Source: Stentor coeruleus (taxonomy: Eukaryota; Ciliophora; Heterotrichea; Heterotrichida; Stentoridae). From it: 64,000 bases of DNA. Position 1 is the first letter of the stretch. Each line of letters begins with the position of its first letter. This document shows positions 56,001-64,000 of this stretch, in pieces. A program made the translations under genes and the position numbers. The notes below the pieces were generated by a model. It saw nothing but the letters and a program-made list of their open reading frames with translations, had not been told where the DNA came from and ran no database searches. The DNA lies in the NCBI GenBank assembly GCA_001970955.1, contig MPUH01000122.1:36801-100800 (forward strand), in the 5' to 3' direction.

Positions 56001-56157
56001 TTATGAAGCTTTTATTGTAGAAGGTGTTATTGATGTGCAATTCCAATTAGAAATTAATACAAATCTACTTAGATACTTTACGAAACTGTCAGAAGAGAGC
56101 AGAAAGAATTTGAAGTTTAAGTTCCCTGATATTGAAGAGAAATTAAGGCTTTTATAG
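53052..56157 (+). CDS. DDB1/CPSF160/SF3B3-family beta-propeller protein
   Basis: Removing one 15-nt intron (54728-54742, GTAATTATTATTTAG) and one copy of a 122-bp duplication (offset 124; 55519-55640 / 55643-55764) leaves 2,967 nt, exactly 989 codons. The N-terminal MMS1-like part ('IVHGLFWGKFLDNTDMLVVV', 'LIEVFEV') is followed by blade repeats such as 'HLLVGHRDGSLQIF' across the intron and 'IFIGTSNDGILGL'. The C-terminal CPSF-A-like region includes 'TLIVCCLNGEIIEVV' and a helical tail ('LLRYFTKLSEESRKNLKFKF'). Known members are cullin-4 ligase, polyadenylation or spliceosome scaffolds. Which branch this belongs to is not clear; 988 residues is short for all of them. The start lies in the second copy of a 57-bp repeat. 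Confidence 0.78.
54728..54742 (+). other. 15-nt intron
   Basis: GTAATTATTATTTAG, phase 2. The unspliced frame would stop at the TAA in its first bases. The next exon continues with 'YYFDHLLVGHRDGS'. Confidence 0.92.
55519..55764. repeat. 122-bp duplication (2-bp spacer) breaking the DDB1-like gene
   Basis: Positions 55519-55640 and 55643-55764 match with one substitution, no N. The offset of 124 shifts the frame; collapsing it restores a continuous frame. Confidence 0.92.
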
Positions 56158-57345
56158 TTTTTAAGATTATTGATTATTCTTTAGTTGTTATTTTGATTAT
56201 AAAATTTGTTAAACCTTTTATTATGTTAAACTATTAAAAAATATTATTAATTAGTATTATTGAAACCTTTATATAAACTTGTTTCGAAGATAAATGCTCT
56301 TTTTTTTAATTACAAAGATTTTAAAGGTATAGTAATAAATTCATTTTACAGTTTTGTAGTTATTTAATTTAGTGTTCATCCATTGGAAGAAATTATCGAA
56401 ATCTTTGGTTAGGGATCTAATGAAAAACCAAATCCTATCAGTTATCTAGTTGATTAAGAAAATAAAAGGAAAGGATAATCCTACAAATGCTCTTGATAGG
56501 AAGTTTGCATTATTTTCAGTTATAAATAACATTATGCATGATAAAGTTGCAGAAATTACGATGGTTTCCTATTAACATAATGTTTTCTACCTTTTATTAC
56601 TGGGACTGAACCTTTCATTTTCTGTAAGGACATACCGGAAAATCAGGTTTCATGATCAGTCTAATAGCCTTAAATATCGTTAATTGTCCACATGAGTACA
56701 AGTATCATCATTTTTCATATAAAATCAGCAGAAATGCAAACTTATAAAAAAATAGCCAAACTTTAGAGTCCAAAAAAAGTTGTAGAATAAAGAAGAAAAT
56801 ATCTAATAACTACATACAAAAAATATTTTCTAGATTTTATCGATAATATATGAATAAGCCAAAATTAACAATTAAAAGCTTATAAATCTTTAAAGGTTAT
56901 GAAAAAGATTTATTGACAAAAGATGTGATTAAATATTTTAATATGATGATGGGGAAAAAAATAAAACTTATAGCAGCTGTCAAAAATATTCTGTAAATGT
57001 GCATAAAAATCGTGGGTTAAAGTGAGGTAGTGAAGAGAAATAAATTTGAAATAGGAAAAAGAAATATAAATTTAAGCCAAAAAAGGTAAAAATCATATTT
57101 GTTTTAACAACAAAAATAAATAACGAAAGACCATAATTTTTTTTGAAAATCAAAGGAAATCATATTTCACACAAAATCCTAATAAATTCAGAAAACAACT
57201 ATTTCTTAACCTTTTTGCTCACGAAAAACTGAAAATCCAAGCCAAAAATAAATATTAAAGTCTAAAAACCTCAAAAGCCGAAAACACAAAAACTATCAAA
57301 CAAAATAACTTAAATTATCTTTCCACAATTTTCATATAATGAAAA
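56158..57345. other. Intergenic region, ~1.2 kb, holding a gene relic
   Basis: Apart from the coding-like relic at 56365-56690, AT-rich sequence with no recognised feature. Confidence 0.55.
56365..56690 (+). pseudogene. Gene relic, unidentified
   Basis: The plus strand reads 'HPLEEIIEIFG', TAG, 'GSNEKPNPISYLVD', TAA, 'ENKRKG', then one frame over 'DNPTNALDRKFALFSVINNI' and 'HDKVAEITMVSY', TAA, 'NVFYLLLLGLNLSFSVRTY'. The texture is strongly protein-like but stops and a frame change break it, and no 15/16-nt intron repairs it. The family was not recognised. Confidence 0.5.
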
Positions 57346-58188
57346 TCACAATCTTCCAACCCTAGAATTCTGTTTATTCATCCTTCTTTTTTTCCCACTA
57401 TTTTTCCCAATATATTTTTCAATCTTCAATTTATTCCCAATATCACATATATAACTAGTATATTCAGGTCCTAAATAATCTTCTTCATTTAAAATAATAA
57501 TTTCATCTTGTAATTCATTATCATTAAGACTCTTCCTCCTATTATCCTTTCTTTCTGTTTGAAAAAGTTTACTTTTAAACTTTTCTTTAAACAGTTCAGG
57601 TTTTTCACTTTGTTTTATCCCAAGATTTTTAACCAAAAGTTTATTAATAAAAGTTGTCAATTCAGGGTTTCTTGGTGATCTTGATTCATGTCTAACATTA
57701 TTTAAAGGGGATAATTCTATATGTCTATTTGTTGAACATGCTTTTGGAGTCATATTCCAAAATTCTCCAAATTTCCTTTTGTTATTAGTCATGAGCTCAT
57801 GCATTTGACGTTGATTTAATGATTCAAATAAAAGCTTCGCTGATGGGTTGTAAAAACGGGTTAAAGGACGGCCTTGAAGTAGTTCAACAATACGATTACT
57901 GTCTTTTAGATTGATTTTATTGTATTTATTGTCGATGTATGCGTTGATTTTCTTTTTTGTGTTTTGGTAAGCTTGATTCGCATTGAATGCATGAGGGTTG
58001 AGGTCGTTTTTACGTAATTTTTCAGTGAGGAGGTCGATTTTTCTGAATGTTTTCGTCATGTCTTTTGATACATTTTTAGGAGAAAAGGATTCAAGGAAGT
58101 TTAAGTCTTCAACAACTTTGTCTAGGGCGTGGGTTAGTCTTAGCCTTGAAGATTTCTTCCCTTGAAGTCGTTTGTGAGAATCAATCAT
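57346..58188 (-). CDS. Hypothetical basic protein (280 aa), ends in TGA
   Basis: Not recognised. Basic and mostly helical in look: residues ~15-110 contain 'THALDKVVEDLNFLESFSPK' and 'LLTEKLRKNDLNPHAFN'. The middle has 'FGEFWNMTPKACSTNRHI', and an acidic patch ('ILNEEDYLGPEYTSY') precedes a Lys/Arg-rich C-terminus. No signal peptide or membrane helix. The stop is TGA (57348-57346), so TGA is a working terminator in this genome. Single exon. Confidence 0.7.
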   Translation of the reverse strand: MIDSHKRLQGKKSSRLRLTHALDKVVEDLNFLESFSPKNVSKDMTKTFRKIDLLTEKLRKNDLNPHAFNANQAYQNTKKKINAYIDNKYNKINLKDSNRIVELLQGRPLTRFYNPSAKLLFESLNQRQMHELMTNNKRKFGEFWNMTPKACSTNRHIELSPLNNVRHESRSPRNPELTTFINKLLVKNLGIKQSEKPELFKEKFKSKLFQTERKDNRRKSLNDNELQDEIIILNEEDYLGPEYTSYICDIGNKLKIEKYIGKNSGKKRRMNKQNSRVGRL

Positions 58189-58450
58189 TTGGGTTTATAG
58201 TTAATAATATAATTAACTTATGTTTAAAAAAGGTTTTAAATAAGGTTTTGATAAAAAAAAATATTGTAAAAGAGAGAGAATTCTTAGAAGTACTTTGATT
58301 GTAAAATAAAACATGTTTTTAATATAGTTTTTATGGTGAACTTATATAGAAATAATATATGAATTATAATAAGTGTATATAAGATATTAGAATAATCAAT
58401 AAGATTATATAAAGTATTATGCATAAAAAATTTAATTAGTCCTGCATATA

Positions 58451-59722
58451 TTATCTGACATCAAAAGGAGAGAGCAATAATGAATCGGATTTTTCAGGAT
58501 GGTAAAATCCATTATAAGGAAATACTTCCCAGAACCGCAAAGTCTCATCCCCAGCACCTGTCACGATATTTTGCCCATCAGGACTTATAGCTAAATATAG
58601 GACCCTATAAGTATGTCCGGTTAATGTTGCAATTTTATTATAGTCTTTCCAAATCACAATCTGGTTCATTGAATATCCATGGGTCGAAACAACTTCATGA
58701 GTATTTTTGGAAAAAATCAAGTTACAGACCTGTGAGCCAGTATCGATACATGTTATTTGCTCACCAGTATGAGTATTCCAGTATCTAATTGTCTTATCAG
58801 CAGTACCACCACCTGAAGCTAATAGACCATATTGATGAGGAGACCAAGCTAAAGCTTTTACAGCAGCAGTATGAGCTGAAAGTTTATTAACAGGTTGATT
58901 CGAATGTAAATTCCACAATATAAGTTTGTTATCATTCCCCCCTGAACTCAATTGTTGTTGATCATAAGACCATTTCAGCCCACAGACTTCCTGCTTATGA
59001 CACGTGAGCCTTGAAATAAGATCTGAAGCCATACGAATATCCCTATTAAAAATCATACGGTCTCTTGAACCTGAAGACACAATCGATGAATTCCATGCTA
59101 AAGTTCCAACTCGGCTTGAATGTCCATGCAGTTGACGTATTAGTTTATTTTGATTAATATCCCATAGCATAACATTCCCTTTATGTGATCCAACAGTAAC
59201 ATAGCTACCTTCAGGTGAACTTGAAACACTTGTAACTGAGTCATTAATACCAAGATCACATAATTTCGTCACTTTAGATGTTGCAGCATTCCATATATAT
59301 ACACAAGAACCCAAACCTACTATAAGATGATTTGTCATAGACCAGTCTAAAAGATTTAAATAAAAGTCATCAACTAATGCTGGAGCATCTAAGACTTTAT
59401 ATGGACTTTTTGAGATTTTTCTATGAAAGACTAAAGGGGTATAAAACTCAGAACCTACTAAACCTAGATAGGAATTTTCTTTTCCTGAAGGTTGGCGGAA
59501 TTTAAATAGAGTTGATTTACTGCAAATACTTGAAGAAAATTGCCTTTGTAGAAGAACAGAATAAGCTGCTTCGGTATCGTCGTAATGCTGGCCAATTGAG
59601 TTTTTGTCTTCTTGGATTTTGTCAAAACTGCTTATAAGATTAGAAGATGCACGGTTTGGAATAAATCTTTCTGAATATTTGTCGTTGTCTGAGTGAAAAG
59701 ACTTTTTGGGTGTTACCTGCAT
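58451..59722 (-). CDS. FZR1: FZR1/Cdh1-type APC/C activator, WD40
   Basis: 423 residues. The C-box 'ERFIPNR' (18-24) near the N-terminus binds the anaphase-promoting complex. 'KISKSPYKVLDAP' then 'DDFYLNLLDWS' is the Cdh1/Cdc20 entry to a seven-blade WD40 propeller (~115-410, e.g. 'VMLWDINQNKLIRQLHGH', 'LSSGGNDNKLILWNLHS'). The 'RKISKSPYKVLDAP' wording favours Cdh1/FZR1 over Cdc20. The C-terminus ends Val-Arg rather than the usual Ile-Arg tail. It recruits substrates for ubiquitylation in mitotic exit and G1. Single exon. A telomere-like motif pair lies 278-294 bp upstream. Confidence 0.92.
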   Translation of the reverse strand: MQVTPKKSFHSDNDKYSERFIPNRASSNLISSFDKIQEDKNSIGQHYDDTEAAYSVLLQRQFSSSICSKSTLFKFRQPSGKENSYLGLVGSEFYTPLVFHRKISKSPYKVLDAPALVDDFYLNLLDWSMTNHLIVGLGSCVYIWNAATSKVTKLCDLGINDSVTSVSSSPEGSYVTVGSHKGNVMLWDINQNKLIRQLHGHSSRVGTLAWNSSIVSSGSRDRMIFNRDIRMASDLISRLTCHKQEVCGLKWSYDQQQLSSGGNDNKLILWNLHSNQPVNKLSAHTAAVKALAWSPHQYGLLASGGGTADKTIRYWNTHTGEQITCIDTGSQVCNLIFSKNTHEVVSTHGYSMNQIVIWKDYNKIATLTGHTYRVLYLAISPDGQNIVTGAGDETLRFWEVFPYNGFYHPEKSDSLLLSPFDVR

Positions 59723-60453
59723 TTATTATATACCCCCTTTAATAGTAATCACTAAATATAAAGTATATGAATTTGTGAGGAAATAGGATTAGATTTAGAG
59801 TAATTAGTTTTGATATTGGATTAGAAATTTGTGAAGGGATTTAACATTTTAGTAGGGAAAAAAATATTTTTTTTGATAGTTGATGGGAAAAGTTGGTAGT
59901 TTTTAAGATTTTAAAGAGTTTAAAGCTTTTGATAATGAAGATGTAGAAAGATTATAGAAGTTGTTGTGGAGTTTAAGGCTTAAGGAGATTAATAGAAGTG
60001 GGTGTTAGGGTGTTAAGAAATTTTGGAAAAGAGAAAATTGTAGATAAAGAAGGATTAGATGTTTATTTTATAAATTTTATGCTTTATGAGGTAAGTGAAT
60101 GATAGGCTTTTTTTAGTTTGTGTAAGATTTGGATAAGTATTATGGTTGTTATAGTAGGAAAAGTTGTGAATTTATAAATATGGGAGTTTAGATATAGTCA
60201 TTTGCGGATTTCTCGAAAGGAGAATATTAGTACAGGTTTTAATATGAAATACCCCAACTGTCTGAAATTTTAACATAATGTTGGCTATTAAAAAAATATA
60301 CTGTAAAATTCTTGATATGAATTTTAAATATCTATTTAATAATTGCAAAGCATTACATAATTTCATTAATTCTCTCTATTTTATCTTATAAATAAAAGCA
60401 TAACACAATTCAAACTAAACATTACTTAATCTATTTCTTCAAAGCCTAAAATT
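59723..60453. other. Intergenic region
   Basis: Apart from the motif at 60000-60016, a faint plus-strand coding-like stretch near 60180-60290 ('SFADFSKGEY', 'YEIPQLSEIL') contains TAG/TAA stops. It may be a relic, but is too weak to list as one. Confidence 0.5.
60000..60016 (-). promoter_or_regulatory. Paired telomere-like motif upstream of FZR1
   Basis: GGGTGTTAGGGTGTTAA on the plus strand (sense: TTAACACCCTAACACCC), 278-294 bp before the FZR1 ATG. Same orientation rule as the other copies. Confidence 0.4.
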
Positions 60454-63233
60454 TTAATAATTTTTCTCCTTATCATTTTCCTCATGATCAATTTTGTCAA
60501 CCAAAACATCAATATCATTTTTCTCCTTATCATTTTCCTCATGATCAATTTTATCAGCTAAAACATCAATATCACTAAACATACTGTTAATAACAATTTT
60601 CGGCGCTATATTCAACTTCGGTATTTTAACACTATTGACAAGTTGCCTCTTATCTAATTCATCATCCTCATTTATCTTCTTTAACCTCTCTGAATCTGCA
60701 TGTTCACTCATCTGCTCCTTTTTGTTCTTCCCTTTATCTTTCTTTTCTTTTCTATCTTTCTTCTTAGTACGTTTTTTCTTACCTTTGTGCCTAATTTTTT
60801 TCCCATTTTTTTCTTCAAAATCCATCCCATTTTTATCATTTTTCTCTAAAATTTTTTCTCCTTGTTTATCCTCATTATCTTCTTTATACTCTTTATAGTA
60901 ATTATCCTCTTTATCTTCCTTATCTTCTTCTTTATCTTTATTATCTTTATTATCTTCATTATCTTCCCTATCTTCTCTATCCTTTTTATTTTTTTCATTT
61001 ATTAATTCATCATCTTGAAGCATATCAAAACTCTCATTAGCATTTTTAACAATACTCGAATCATATTTGGCAATAATATTAGTTTTATCCAGATTCTCAG
61101 AGCTTTCAAACGATATATCAGCATTTTTTATCAATGGAGCTGTGACTAACCTAAAATTCCTTGGCCGTTTTGGTTTTTTGTGTTTTAATAACGATGAGTC
61201 TCGTTTAATTTTCTTTTTACAACATTCAACAAATACATAGATTATTCCTCCAAGTACTCTGATTAAAAGTATAGCAATAGCTGAACCAGAAAGACCAGTT
61301 AAAAAATAAAAACTATAAATACCCCCTATTTGATCAAGTGTTTCCATACCATAAGCAAAACCTAAGTTACTAAGTGCCCAGATTATAGCCCAACGAGTTC
61401 GAAACTCTTCGAATTCTTCAAGACGATCTTTTTCGTCGGTGCTTAAAGCATCTGGACGATTACCCCAGGTACAGTCATGAACATTGCAAATTGAGTATAT
61501 GAGGAAAATATTCACATAGGTTGGAATGAGGAAGATGTAGTGAAACACCCCTTTTAGTATAGTCCATATTTCACAATTAAGGATAACTATTAAAGCAAAA
61601 GATAAAATTGTACCTGAAAGACTAACAGCAATCCATTTGGAGCCTGTGACAAAGTTCATATTTGCAACAAAGCTCACAATAAGATACATTATGTACATTT
61701 GATACAATCCAAGAATTATAGATAAAATCTTATAAAAGTCTTCAACTCTTCTAGGTTTCACCCCAAGTGATGTAATAAATATCATAATCAATATTGTAAT
61801 ATAAATAATAACAATAATATCACTTATAGTTTTCCTATAACCTTCACTACTTTGATTTTTACGTACAGATATTATCAAAGCTAAGCAAAAAGCTCCAACA
61901 ATAAACCATGTATAGATCACATTCATGAAATAATAAATCATTTGTAAAGTAAAGAAACATTTACGTATAGGATTATGTGAAGAATTATAAATATTCTTAC
62001 ATCTTTTTAAAGCATCAACAAGAGCAAACCATGACCCATTTATCCATCTTCTTCTCTGAGCCATAAGTACAGAAATACTATCAGGAACATCAGTTTCTGC
62101 AACACTAGCTTTGACATATCTTAATGTATAATCATGATCTTTTTTACTTATAAGGGATAAACATAAGACTCTATCTTCAGCTAAATAAATATTAGATTGA
62201 AAAGCATCCATAAGTTCAGGATGACAAATTGATTTGAAATAATCATCCCATAAAGGTCCTCCTTGAAGAGCTTCCCAACTATAAGCACTAAAAGCTCCTG
62301 AGCTTCCCAACTATAAGCACTAAAAGCTCCAGGAAGAACTGTTATATAACCAATAACGCTTTCTAAAGCTTTGTCTAGCATATGTGAGAATTTGTACTCG
62401 ACAACTTGAGCAGGGATAACAATTTTCCATAAATTAAATTCCATAGGTTTAATTTCTCCACAACATCCAGCAAGTTGTGGATCACAAGCCATAGCTTCGT
62501 ATAAGTAAAATAATGATCCTGATAAAGGTTTTGTCCCAACATCTAAAAGCATAACATATTTTGGCTGGATCATCTCACAAAACCCTCCAAAAAACCATAA
62601 ATGCGTATTTAGTTTTCTTTTATTAAACTGTTTAACACAAAGGCAGAAATTTAAATCAAGTAAACCTTCACCAAAACAAACTTTCCTAGAAAAACAATGG
62701 GCAAATTCATCATATTCTTCCTGTTCTGGGATTTTACAGTCAAGTACATTTTTAACTTTAAACCACTTTTTTATCATATCCTCATCAAAAAACTGTGAAA
62801 AAAAGTCAGATTGTTTTCTAAAAGTTTCCAAAAATGGCTTCATTCCATCAACAATAACAATACATGCTATTTCTTCAGGTTTCACTCCTGCAGCTCTCAA
62901 ATCATTAAGATTCTCATTAAGCCCTATCATTGTGTTAGAAAAATGTTCAGCTGATTCATTATACATAGCTACAACAATAAGGAACTTACAAGTAATTTCT
63001 TTATTATCATCAAATAATCTGGTTAAATCATTTTCATAAAACCCTGTATCTGGACTAATAAACTCTAAACCTGTAGTAGTGCTTAAAGCTTTAAAAGTAC
63101 GATTGTTATGATTCCGGGTTTTCATAATTTTAGTTAGTTTTAGGGGCTGATATGATATGATATGGTCAGTTTTTGTTGTTGAAGAACTGCTTATTAGGTT
63201 TGAACTTGTTAGAACTTGGAAATTTGGTAGCAT
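60454..63233 (-). CDS. Chitin synthase, split by a 32-bp duplication
   Basis: Polymerises N-acetylglucosamine from UDP-GlcNAc at the plasma membrane. Collapsing the duplication at 62268-62330 gives 2,748 nt (916 codons). Family signatures appear in order: 'FLIVVAMYNESAEHF', 'YVMLLDVGTKPLSGSLF', 'GCCGEI', 'DKALESVIGYITVLPGAFSA', 'YLAEDRVL' and 'AQRRRWINGSWFA', the last being the QRRRW product-binding motif. About seven or more membrane helices follow, then a highly charged tail rich in Lys, Glu and Asp, ending in a 19-residue direct repeat. In ciliates chitin is known from cyst walls and loricae, so a cyst-wall role is a reasonable guess. Confidence 0.92.
60461..60574. repeat. 57-bp in-frame tandem repeat encoding the chitin synthase C-terminus
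   Basis: Positions 60461-60517 and 60518-60574 match with a few substitutions and encode two 19-residue copies ('DIDVLADKIDHEENDKEKN'). It is in frame and divergent, so a genuine coding repeat, unlike the artefact-like ones. Confidence 0.88.
62268..62330. repeat. 31-bp duplication breaking the chitin synthase gene
   Basis: Positions 62268-62298 and 62300-62330 are identical (offset 32) with no N. It falls inside the conserved 'PGAFSAYSWEAL' region and shifts the frame. Confidence 0.92.
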
Positions 63234-64000
63234 TTTTTCAATTTATATAAAATTAAAATTGGGATTTTTTTATTTGCTTTTAGGACAATTTGTGTAAGAA
63301 TTTTTTTGGTTTTTATTGAAGTAAGAGTTTATTTTTGTGTTAAAAAATGAATGATTTTGTTGTTTGGTTTAAGGTATGAGATTTCACAAAAACCGAAATT
63401 TTTATTTTAGGTATAGTGAATGATTTTGTTGTTTGGTTTAAGGTATGAGATTTCACAAAAACCGAAATTTTTATTTTAGGTATAGGCTTGAGAAAGATGA
63501 TTTGTGGATAGAGTTTTGAAGGAAAATGAGATTTTATATAAGAATTTAGCGCTGTTATGCAAATAACTGGGTGATGTTATTTTATGTGATATATTAAACA
63601 TACATATTTTTAAGATTTAAAAATATTAAGAATTTATATATTGAATGAATTTTTAGAACTAGCTTTCTTATTTATGATTATTATAAACTTAATGGTTTTG
63701 ATGTTGTTGCTTGAATAAAGATTTTGCATGGAGATTTAGATATTAGGGTTATAAGAAAATATATAAAAGTTGTGTGATACCAAGTTTTATTGTTTTTTAT
63801 TGAGTTTTCTAAGTTTTTTACTTTATAAACTTAATTTTTCTATTTGATTTTTGCTAGTTCTCTATCCTTACAGTTAATTTATATAAAATGCTGTTAAGAA
63901 ACTTGAAAATTTTCACATAATCCAAGTCAGAATTAGCATTTTACAAATAAATTGAGCTTGCTAAATTATCTTCATAAAATTTTTATAAGAGCTCATTTAA
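63234..64000. other. Intergenic region to the right edge
   Basis: AT-rich, upstream of chitin synthase. Contains the 69-bp tandem duplication at 63348-63485. No gene recognised. Confidence 0.55.
63348..63485. repeat. 69-bp perfect tandem duplication
   Basis: Positions 63348-63416 and 63417-63485 are identical and adjacent, 115 bp upstream of the chitin synthase start codon. Real duplication or unmerged overlap. Confidence 0.92.

Noticed and set aside
34678-60016. Internal telomeres or chromosome breakage sites
   Set aside because: Only two units of the TGTTAGGG-like motif occur at each place, between ordinary genes. They are too short for telomere tracts, so a promoter motif is more likely.
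60635-60898. Plus-strand frame rich in Ser, Phe and Leu
   Set aside because: Antisense of the Lys/Asp/Glu-rich tail of chitin synthase.
1-64000. tRNA, rRNA, CRISPR arrays, transposases
   Set aside because: Intergenic regions were scanned by eye for B-box-like GGTTCRA motifs, regular spaced repeats and transposase motifs. Nothing convincing was seen, but weak RNA genes could be missed without a covariance search.

Overview
The window looks like macronuclear DNA of a heterotrich ciliate with the standard genetic code, most likely Stentor coeruleus. TAA, TAG and TGA all end ordinary genes and TGG is Trp throughout. Genes are compact and AT-rich. Seven introns can be placed exactly: six of 15 nt and one of 16 nt, all GT...AG and most starting GTAA. 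Blepharisma has similar introns but reads UGA as Trp, so it fits less well.

Layout. 1-13.9 kb: one giant minus-strand gene for a secreted protein of about two dozen beta-sandwich-like modules, running off the left edge. 15-18 kb: a glutathione peroxidase with an in-frame TGA at the selenocysteine position, a U-box cyclophilin (PPIL2) and an ArfGAP-like protein. 19.5 kb: a divergent histone H3. 20.5-23.9 kb: a membrane receptor with two periplasmic-binding-protein-like domains. 26.6-29.8 kb: an alpha/beta hydrolase and an unknown protein. 31-34.6 kb: a spliced Sfi1-like protein and UTP3/SAS10. 35.2-40.3 kb: a tail-to-tail pair of B-box/NYN-like/LOTUS paralogues. 41-46.6 kb: a coiled-coil protein, two decayed ribosome-biogenesis genes (IMP3 and RPL29), a CNNM transporter and a 12-repeat STPGR protein. 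47-52 kb: a coiled-coil protein, an ankyrin-SAM protein, a 4-TM protein and a sugar porter. 52.6-64 kb: a SOSS-B-like OB-fold protein, a DDB1/CPSF160-family protein, an unknown basic protein, an FZR1/Cdh1 APC/C activator and a chitin synthase.

The genes are mostly unrelated housekeeping and cytoskeletal genes and do not form an operon-like system. Three themes link parts of the window. (i) Several long intergenic stretches hold gene relics full of stops and frameshifts (IMP3, RPL29, a RING-like gene and some unidentified). Such relics are easily missed by ORF calling. (ii) Short telomere-like motifs (CTAACACC pairs, C-rich on the sense strand) lie upstream of UTP3, the RPL29 relic, a coiled-coil gene and FZR1; a related motif precedes H3. 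(iii) Unmerged contig overlaps, five with a single N and several without, split real genes. Collapsing one copy restores exact multiples of three in the sugar porter, DDB1-like and chitin synthase genes.
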